64,000 nt of DNA from Verrucomicrobiaceae bacterium UBA1938 (GTDB lineage Bacteria; Verrucomicrobiota; Verrucomicrobiia; Verrucomicrobiales; Verrucomicrobiaceae). The stretch is from NCBI GenBank assembly GCA_002336895.1, contig DDFC01000007.1:62001-126000 (forward strand). The letters are read 5' to 3'. The notes beneath the pieces were generated by a model. That model had not been told where the DNA came from and searched no databases. It saw nothing but the letters and a program-made list of their open reading frames with translations. Positions 58,431 to 64,000 of the stretch are shown piece by piece (position 1 is the stretch's first letter; every line of letters begins with the position of its first letter). The position numbers and the translations under genes are program-made.

Positions 58431-59045
58431 ATGAGAATCCTGATCCTGCAGCTGCTGCTCAGCGTCTCCAGCCTCACGGCTCAATCACTTGTCGATGTCG
58501 GCACAGCAGCTGATGGCATGGTCATTGAGCTGCGCTACACGACTGCGAACAACTACTTCAAAACTGCCTTTTACCCTAAGAACGCACGCGCCCTGCTGCG
58601 CCCGGAAACGGCCGCCAAGCTGAGAAAGGCGCAGGCAGAACTCAAATCCGAGGGACTGGCCCTGAAAATCTGGGATGCCTACCGTCCGCTTTCGGTCCAG
58701 CGCGCCATGTGGAAGACACTGCCAGATGCGCGGTACGTCGCCGATCCTGCCAAAGGCGGACGCCATAACCGGGGTGCGGCGGTGGATGTGACACTCGTCG
58801 ATTCGCATGGCGTGGAACTGATCATGCCAACGGCACACGATGACTTCTCTGAAAAAGCAGGCGCCCATTTTAATCTGGTGTCCCCCGAAGCCTTCAAGAA
58901 CCGGGCCAGGCTTCAGGCAGTAATGGTGAGGCACGGCTTTGCCCTCTTCGAGAGCGAATGGTGGCACTTTGATGACGCAGACTGGGAACGCTATACCACC
59001 CTGGATGTGCCTTTTGAGAAACTGGAGTCCAGTCAGCAAAAATAG
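58431..59045 (+). CDS. Secreted D-alanyl-D-alanine dipeptidase (VanX/DdpX family)
   Basis: The 204-residue enzyme has a signal peptide (ILILQLLLSVSSLTAQS). The zinc dipeptidase core is plain: VIELRYTTANNYFKTAFY, the substrate Arg in KIWDAYRPLSVQ, the zinc motif GGRHNRGAAVDVTLVD (His and Asp), and the catalytic Glu with the third zinc His in FESEWWHFD. The family hydrolyses D-Ala-D-Ala. VanX in vancomycin resistance is cytoplasmic, whereas this signal peptide points to the periplasm, as in Gram-negative DdpX-like recycling enzymes. No vanHA, vanRS or dipeptide transporter is adjacent, so resistance should not be assumed. Confidence 0.88.
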   Translation: MRILILQLLLSVSSLTAQSLVDVGTAADGMVIELRYTTANNYFKTAFYPKNARALLRPETAAKLRKAQAELKSEGLALKIWDAYRPLSVQRAMWKTLPDARYVADPAKGGRHNRGAAVDVTLVDSHGVELIMPTAHDDFSEKAGAHFNLVSPEAFKNRARLQAVMVRHGFALFESEWWHFDDADWERYTTLDVPFEKLESSQQK

Positions 59046-59060
59046 CCTCTGCCAGTGCAC

Positions 59061-59092
59061 AAAAAAGGGGAGACGAGCGGTCTCGTCTCCCC
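59061..59092 (-). terminator. Intrinsic terminator of the mre-mrdA-rng operon
   Basis: GGGGAGACGAG at 59067-59077 pairs perfectly with CTCGTCTCCCC at 59082-59092 around a 4-base loop. On the minus strand six U residues follow (A-run 59061-59066), so it ends minus-strand transcription after rng. On the plus strand there is no T-run, but the hairpin also stands after the dipeptidase stop. Confidence 0.87.
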
Positions 59093-59120
59093 GTGTGAAC
59101 AGCCAGTCTGGCGATGGAAA

Positions 59121-60707
59121 TTAAACGCGGATTTCCTCGCCCGTGGTCGCATTGGCCAGCGTGATCTGCTCGCGATGGAAGGCGGGATCGCTGCGGAAGG
59201 TGAGGCGTGCCTGATACTTGCGCTCGAGATCCACGAGCAGCTCGCCGTCCTCGGTCTTGAGACGGTTGAGCACCTCAGGATGCACGATGACGATGAGGCT
59301 CTTCTGATCTTCCTTGGCACGGCCCAGCACAGAAACCAGCCTGCGCTGCAGCTCCACGCTCATGGTCAGGGGGGTCTTGACCTGGCCGTGGCCTTTGCAG
59401 TAGGGGCAGGGCTCGTACAACGTGGTACCCAGGCTCTCATTCAGACGCTGGCGCGTCATCTCCATGAGACCAAACTGCGAAATGGGCAGCACCTGGGTCT
59501 TGGCCTTGTCTCGCTTGAGGTGCTCCATCATGAGCTTGTACACGGCCTGCTGGTCGCGACGGTGCTTCATGTCGATGAAGTCCACCACGATGAGGCCGCC
59601 CATGTTGCGCAGGCGGAGCTGGCGGGCCACCTCGGCGGCGGCTTCGAGGTTGGTTTCGAGCAGGAGTTTATCGACATCCTTGTGGCCCTTGTTGCGGCCG
59701 GTGTTCACGTCGATGGAGACAAGCGCCTCGGTCTGATCAATCACGATATAACCACCGCAGGGCAGCCAGACCTGGCGATAGAAGGCGTTGTCGATCTGCT
59801 TCTGAATGCCGTAATGCTCAAAGATGGCGGTCTGGCCCTGGTAGTAGTTGATCCGGCGCTTGGCGCGCCCGGAGATCAGCGCTGCCATACGCTGCATGCG
59901 CTCCACAGTGGCTCCGTCGTCACAGGCCACTTCATCAATGTCCTCAGTGAGGAAGTCACGAACGGTGCGCTCCACGAGATCCGGCTCCTGGAAGCAGCAG
60001 ACAGGGGCGTTCTGTCCATCGCGCTTGGCCACGATCTGGTCCCACTCATCGAGCAGGATGTTCAGGTCTCGAACGATATGGCGCGCACGCTTGCCGGAGG
60101 CCTCAGTACGCAGGATGATGCCCATGCCTTCAGGCAGGCTGATCTTCTCGATGATCTTGCGCAGGCGTGAGCGCTCTTTCGGATCTTCAATCTTGCGGGA
60201 GATGCCGCAGGTGTCGTTCAGCGGCATCAGCACCAGCAGGCGGCCTGCCAGGGAGATGTTGGTGGTCACGCGCGGGCCTTTGTTGCCCACGGGCCCCTTG
60301 GTCACCTGCACCATGATCTCAGAGCCGACCGGGTAGAGGCTCGGAATATCCTTGGCTTCGATGCGCTTCTTTTTCTTGCTGCCGCCGCGGTTGATCTCCT
60401 CCAGTCCGGCATCCAGCGCGGCAGGAATGGCGTCCCAGAAATGCAGGAAGGCGTTTTTGTCGAAGCCGATGTCGATGAACATGGCCTTGAGCCCCTGCTC
60501 AATGTTGCGGATGCGGCCTTTGAACACGCTGCCGATGAGGCTGTTGGTGCCGACGCGCTCAATGTTGTACTCTTCGACAACGCCTTTGTCGAGCAGAGCC
60601 ACACGGTTCTCCAGTTTCTCGCAGTTGATGACGAGCCGCACGCCGCTCTTGATGTCGCGTTTGCCGGTGAGCAGCTCTTTGATTCTTTGAACGAAGGTCA
60701 ATGCCAT
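59121..60707 (-). CDS. rng: Ribonuclease G/E family endoribonuclease
   Basis: This endoribonuclease processes 16S rRNA 5' ends and decays mRNA. The 528-residue protein opens with a first RNase-H-like part (LVINCEKLENRVALLDKGVVEEY), then an S1 domain (GSVFKGRIRNIEQGLKAMFIDIGFDKNAFLH). The S1 domain carries an extra basic insertion (GGSKKKKRIE). The 5'-sensor, and the catalytic DNase-I-like region with VSIDVNTGRN and VVDFIDM (the metal Asp residues), follow. The Zn-link CPYCKGHG is intact. The length is nearer RNase G (489) than RNase E, with no long C-terminal scaffold. It lies 36 bases after mrdA and ends in a terminator, as in the classic mreCD-linked rng arrangement. Confidence 0.93.
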   Translation of the reverse strand: MALTFVQRIKELLTGKRDIKSGVRLVINCEKLENRVALLDKGVVEEYNIERVGTNSLIGSVFKGRIRNIEQGLKAMFIDIGFDKNAFLHFWDAIPAALDAGLEEINRGGSKKKKRIEAKDIPSLYPVGSEIMVQVTKGPVGNKGPRVTTNISLAGRLLVLMPLNDTCGISRKIEDPKERSRLRKIIEKISLPEGMGIILRTEASGKRARHIVRDLNILLDEWDQIVAKRDGQNAPVCCFQEPDLVERTVRDFLTEDIDEVACDDGATVERMQRMAALISGRAKRRINYYQGQTAIFEHYGIQKQIDNAFYRQVWLPCGGYIVIDQTEALVSIDVNTGRNKGHKDVDKLLLETNLEAAAEVARQLRLRNMGGLIVVDFIDMKHRRDQQAVYKLMMEHLKRDKAKTQVLPISQFGLMEMTRQRLNESLGTTLYEPCPYCKGHGQVKTPLTMSVELQRRLVSVLGRAKEDQKSLIVIVHPEVLNRLKTEDGELLVDLERKYQARLTFRSDPAFHREQITLANATTGEEIRV

Positions 60708-60743
60708 GATGTAAAGTCTCCTTGGGGAAAATGAGTGCAGTCT

Positions 60744-63035
60744 TCAGCGGAAGAGTCTGCGGAATAATCCGCCACCACTTGGCGCAGCGTCGGATGGTTT
60801 GTTTTCCTGGGAGCCTCCCCGGTTGAAGATACCGACCCTGCGCACTGGCACGGCCTGTGGTACTTTCTGCTCAGAGCTGGCTCCGGCCGATCCCGCTGAA
60901 TCGGCCTTCGGCTTGATGTTGGGCGCCGTTTTCACACGCGGCGCGTCATCACCATCCGGTTCAGGCGCAGACACACCCGTGCCCACGTCTCCGTCCTCAT
61001 CCGCACCGAGTGCCTCAGCGGGCACTGCAGCATCGGCGTATTGGACGGCTGCTATGTGATTAAAATGGCCTTCCGCCGGCTCCATCGGCGTGACGGCTAT
61101 GTTAAATTTGGGGTTATCCAGTGCCAGGCACTGCTCCAGCACTCGTCGTGCCACAGGCGCAGCGCAGCCACCGCCGGATTTGCCGTTCTGCACCAGCACG
61201 GCTACAGCAAACTTGGGATCTTTATAAGGCGCGAAACAGATGAACCAGGTGTGATTGTCGTCATGCTTGACGTGTTTTTCGTCCAGCCGCCAGTTCTGTG
61301 CAGTGCCGGTCTTGCCCGCCACCTCCACTCCGGTGATGCGGGCGCCCTTGCCGGTGCCGGATGGATCGTTGACCACCTTCCACATTCCCTTGCGAATGAC
61401 TTCGATCTCCTCAGGCTTCACGCTGGCGGACAGGTCACCGCGGAGGCTTGGCGGATTATCCAGCACCACCTGGTCATGATCCATGACACGCTTGAGCAGA
61501 TGCGGGCTCCAGGCCTTGCCGCCATTTGCCACCGTGGCGCTGACCGAGGCCATCTGCAGCGGTGAGGCCAGCACATATCCCTGGCCGATGGAGGTGTTGG
61601 CCGTGGCTCCATCACTCCAGCGTTCATTGGGATGCGTGGCGCGCAGCCAGTCCGGATTGGGCAGGATGCCGGGGTTTTCATCCTCCAGCTCGATCCCTGT
61701 TCTGGTGCCGATGCCGAGGATCTTGCCCACTTTGGTGATGTTGCTGATGCCTGCTGCATTGCCGTATCGGTAGAAAAAGCAGTTGCAGGAGTACTTGATG
61801 GCATCGCTGAGGCCCAGCGTGCCATGCGAACCGCCGCTCTGACGCTGAATCCAGCACTGCATGGCCTTGTTGCCATAGGTCACGCTGCCGCTGCAGTTGA
61901 AGTGGCTGAGCTGAATCCCCGCAAGACAGCCTGCGAAGGAGATTGGGATTTTGAATGTCGATCCCGGCACGTGCCCTTTCACCGCGCGGTTGAGCAACGG
62001 GATGGTGGGATTCCCCAGCAGCGCATCCCAGTCAGACTGCTGGATGCTTGGGATGAACTGGTTTGGATCAAAGGATGGCACCGAGACCATCGCCAGCACC
62101 TCGCCGGAGCTTGGCTCGATCACGACCACAGCACCACGACCTATCTTGCCATCTCGCAGCGCCCTGTCTGCAATCAGTTGCATGCGTGCATCCAGGGTGA
62201 GGTACACATCGTTGCCCTTGCGCGGCTCCACATATTCCTCATCCACTTCGCCGACAGGCCGGCCGCGCTGGTCGCGCTGCATGACGCGCACCCCGGGCTT
62301 GCCACGCAGGTAATTATCAAAGCTCTTTTCCACCCCAGCTCCACCAAAATCATCAGGCACGTAGTAGTCCCAGCCCTTGCGGTCTTCAGCGGATGCACGC
62401 TGATCATCCGGCAGGCGGACATATCCCAGGATGTGACAGGCCACCGATTTCAGAGGGTACACACGAGAGGCGCGCTCCGCCACGGTGACCCCCGGCAATC
62501 CGAGGTTGTGTTCGGCGATGCGGCTGAACTCGGCAAAGGTCAGATCGTCTCGATAGACCCAAGGCACGGCACCGCCAAAGCTTCGGTAATGCACGCGCAG
62601 GGAGTCCACAGAGTAGTCCTTGTGCACCCCCATCTCCAGCATCCGGCGCGTGATCGTCTCTTCAAAGACCTTGTAGATATCCAGCTCCGGTTTCTGGCGC
62701 TTGATGCCCTTTTCCACGATCTCAAAGGTGATTTCTGGAATGGCAGGACGCTTCTTCTCTTTGACGAGACGTTTGTACTCAGCCACGACTTCCGCGAGGT
62801 TCACACGCACTTCAAAGCTGGCCTTGTTGGTGGCCAGCACGATGCCGTTGCGGTCCTTGATCTCGCCACGGGGGCCGGGAATGCGGGCGCGCTCCTTCTT
62901 TGCTCCCGGAATCATTTTGGCAAACTCCTCCCGGCGATCAATCTGCAGTGACCAGAGCCTGAACACGAGCAGCCCAAACCCGCACAGCATGGCGAGGGTG
63001 AACAGGTAAAGTCTGAAGCGGTATTTAACGACCAT
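60744..63035 (-). CDS. mrdA: Penicillin-binding protein 2 (elongasome transpeptidase)
   Basis: PBP2 cross-links peptidoglycan in the elongasome and keeps rod shape. The 763-residue protein has one N-terminal transmembrane helix (FRLYLFTLAMLCGFGLLVFRL), a PBP dimer domain (about 45-260), and a transpeptidase domain with the catalytic Ser in PGSTFKIP, SxN as YSCNCFFYR, and KTG as VAGKTGTAQNW. The Cys within the SxN region is unusual but the required Ser and Asn are intact. A Pro/Asp-rich C-terminal tail of about 110 residues (EDGDVGTGVSAPEPDGDDA) is longer than in E. coli PBP2 (633 residues). The start overlaps mreD by 11 bases. rodA is not next to it. Confidence 0.94.
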   Translation of the reverse strand: MVVKYRFRLYLFTLAMLCGFGLLVFRLWSLQIDRREEFAKMIPGAKKERARIPGPRGEIKDRNGIVLATNKASFEVRVNLAEVVAEYKRLVKEKKRPAIPEITFEIVEKGIKRQKPELDIYKVFEETITRRMLEMGVHKDYSVDSLRVHYRSFGGAVPWVYRDDLTFAEFSRIAEHNLGLPGVTVAERASRVYPLKSVACHILGYVRLPDDQRASAEDRKGWDYYVPDDFGGAGVEKSFDNYLRGKPGVRVMQRDQRGRPVGEVDEEYVEPRKGNDVYLTLDARMQLIADRALRDGKIGRGAVVVIEPSSGEVLAMVSVPSFDPNQFIPSIQQSDWDALLGNPTIPLLNRAVKGHVPGSTFKIPISFAGCLAGIQLSHFNCSGSVTYGNKAMQCWIQRQSGGSHGTLGLSDAIKYSCNCFFYRYGNAAGISNITKVGKILGIGTRTGIELEDENPGILPNPDWLRATHPNERWSDGATANTSIGQGYVLASPLQMASVSATVANGGKAWSPHLLKRVMDHDQVVLDNPPSLRGDLSASVKPEEIEVIRKGMWKVVNDPSGTGKGARITGVEVAGKTGTAQNWRLDEKHVKHDDNHTWFICFAPYKDPKFAVAVLVQNGKSGGGCAAPVARRVLEQCLALDNPKFNIAVTPMEPAEGHFNHIAAVQYADAAVPAEALGADEDGDVGTGVSAPEPDGDDAPRVKTAPNIKPKADSAGSAGASSEQKVPQAVPVRRVGIFNRGGSQENKPSDAAPSGGGLFRRLFR

Positions 63036-63639
63036 CGAAGCGATACCTCAGGCCTTCGTATTTGATTTCGTAGCTCGACAGGCGGGCGAGTGAATAGAGC
63101 AGCAAAAAGATGAGCGGCGCGGCAAGCATGGCAAGCAGGGAGTCGGTGATCATCTTAGACCACACCCCCGTGGGAAACTGCAAGGAACCTCGCAGGAACG
63201 TAATGATCAGATACTGGGACAGCAGCCATGTGAAAGTGGCCACCCCCACCATGAGCACCGGCAGCTCCAGGCGGCCACGTTTGAACAAAGGACGAATCCC
63301 CTGCAGCAAAATGCCCAGCATGCCAAACAGCGCGATGGAGAGGCCGAAGGGCAGCGGATGACTGCCAGCGCCCAGCTCCACATCCGCGCCCGTGCCAAAA
63401 ATGTCCTCGGCTCCAGACAGGCTCTCCGCCACGCCCGGCAGAAACCGCGCGTCCCAGATGAATCCGGTGATGAATGCCAGCAGCAGCATCACTGCAAACG
63501 GCGAAGCCACGGAAGCACTGAAGAAAAACACGGCCGGAAGAAACAGCGTGGCAAACTGGGCGATCTCCAAACCAGGAATGAACTCCTGCACCATGAAGGT
63601 GAGGAGCAGCAGGATGATGGAGATCGGATGAAACAACAT
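63025..63639 (-). CDS. mreD: Rod shape-determining protein MreD
   Basis: MreD is a polytopic inner-membrane protein of the elongasome. The 204-residue protein has about six transmembrane helices (for example ISIILLLLTFMVQEF, FATLFLPAVFFFSASVA, FAVMLLLAFITGFIWD and PLIFLLLYSLARL). FITGFIWDARFLPG near residue 60 and the later GLSIALFGMLGIL fit the family's conserved pattern. It is somewhat longer than the usual 160-170 residues because of a polar loop around SGAEDIFGTGADVELG. It lies between mreC and mrdA and overlaps mrdA by 11 bases. Confidence 0.88.
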   Translation of the reverse strand: MLFHPISIILLLLTFMVQEFIPGLEIAQFATLFLPAVFFFSASVASPFAVMLLLAFITGFIWDARFLPGVAESLSGAEDIFGTGADVELGAGSHPLPFGLSIALFGMLGILLQGIRPLFKRGRLELPVLMVGVATFTWLLSQYLIITFLRGSLQFPTGVWSKMITDSLLAMLAAPLIFLLLYSLARLSSYEIKYEGLRYRFDGR

Positions 63640-63645
63640 GGCGGC

Positions 63646-64000
63646 TCAGGGCTTGGCGCGTTCCGGTGTCGCTGCAGGTTCCGGCGTGGGTTCGGCCACC
63701 TGCATTTCGATCACAAAGACATAATCCAAGGTGGAGAAATCAACGGCGGGTTCGATGACGGCCTCTCCGGATATCTCACGATTTTCAAACCGCTTCACAC
63801 GCCCCAGCAGCAGATCTGGCGGAAACACTCCACCTTCACCGGAGGAATACACTCCTGCGCCGGCATTGATGTTGGAGTTGCGGTTGAGAAAACGCAGATG
63901 CAGCTCCGGCCGCACTTCCAGTGCAGCACGCTCACCGGCCAGGATGCCCTGCTCCAGCGTGCCCTCGATCTTGGCCGAGACGCGGCACATCTCATCTGTC
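63646..64000 (-). CDS. mreC: Rod shape-determining protein MreC, N-terminus outside window
   Basis: The minus-strand frame is open to the window edge (the visible part is about 118 codons). The C-terminal beta-domain of MreC is seen: EGTLEQGILAGERAALEVRPELHLRFLNRN, then SNINAGAGVYSSGEGGVFPPDLLLGRVKRFE and the closing VEPAVDFSTLDYVFVIEM, matching the MreC end (G-xx-VYTSGxGGxFPxGLxVGxV). The tail after it is Pro/Glu/Ala-rich (PTPEPAATPERAKP). MreC is the periplasmic scaffold of the elongasome. mreD begins 6 bases past its stop. The membrane anchor and first beta-domain lie outside the window. Confidence 0.9.
   Translation of the reverse strand, partial: TDEMCRVSAKIEGTLEQGILAGERAALEVRPELHLRFLNRNSNINAGAGVYSSGEGGVFPPDLLLGRVKRFENREISGEAVIEPAVDFSTLDYVFVIEMQVAEPTPEPAATPERAKP

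Noticed and set aside
58431..59045. Vancomycin-resistance gene (VanX)
   Set aside because: A signal peptide is present and no vanHA/vanRS genes are nearby, so a wall-recycling role is more likely than resistance.

Overview
The window is GC-rich chromosomal DNA from a Gram-negative bacterium, most likely a member of the Verrucomicrobiota close to Prosthecobacter or other Verrucomicrobiaceae. I infer this from the gene mix: a DUF1501 secreted protein, a SufCBD cluster led by a Fur-type regulator, a neutral-ceramidase-like secreted protein, many very large secreted TPR proteins, and a full outer-membrane biogenesis set (bamA, an skp/ompH-like gene, lpxD). Most starts lack a convincing Shine-Dalgarno sequence and TTG/GTG starts are fairly common. 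I saw no rRNA, tRNA, CRISPR array, transposase or prophage gene. No gap without a gene exceeds 300 bases; the longest are 49023-49274 and 26923-27168.

Layout. 1-4.9 kb: start of an N-acetylmuramoyl-L-alanine amidase (cut by the window edge), a divergent triple-LysM secreted protein, a secreted protein built from three near-identical 46-residue repeats, a degenerate FmdB-type protein, trmB and an SGNH esterase. 4.9-15.8 kb: a 2063-residue secreted TPR-type protein translationally coupled to a small lipoprotein, then sbcD-sbcC. 15.9-23.5 kb: a secreted amidohydrolase, a 100-residue internally repeated protein, hrpA, a DUF1003 membrane protein, a small c-type cytochrome and a cupin. 23.6-28.5 kb: a Fur/PerR-type regulator with a perfect 7-1-7 operator heading sufC - unknown membrane protein - sufB - sufD. 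28.5-36.4 kb: alr, a DUF1802 protein, a DUF1501 protein coupled to a small secreted protein and a methyltransferase, a ceramidase-like protein whose start codon lies in a 13-bp inverted repeat, tpiA and pgk. 36.4-43.2 kb: a LysR regulator divergent from a complete tripartite RND efflux operon. 43.3-49 kb: ECF sigma/anti-sigma pair, an AddA/RecB-like helicase-nuclease and an EamA transporter. 49.2-55 kb: bamA, skp-like, a strong terminator, lpxD, trpB. 54.8-59 kb: a conserved unknown secreted protein, a methyltransferase, a coiled-coil/TPR envelope protein and a VanX-like dipeptidase. 59.1-64 kb, minus strand: mreC-mreD-mrdA-rng, ending in a strong terminator.

How it fits together. Much of the window serves the cell envelope: peptidoglycan turnover (amidase, LysM protein, dipeptidase, alanine racemase), elongation-type wall synthesis (mreCD, PBP2), outer-membrane protein and lipid A assembly, and drug efflux. 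A second theme is metal/oxidative stress (Fur-type regulator plus Suf iron-sulfur assembly). A third is DNA repair (SbcCD, AddA-like). No single gene set here is plainly a new defence or mobile system. The most unusual items are the repeat protein at 1968, the giant TPR/lipoprotein pair, the membrane protein inside the suf cluster, the start-codon hairpin at 34222-34253 and the paired palindromes after 29643.
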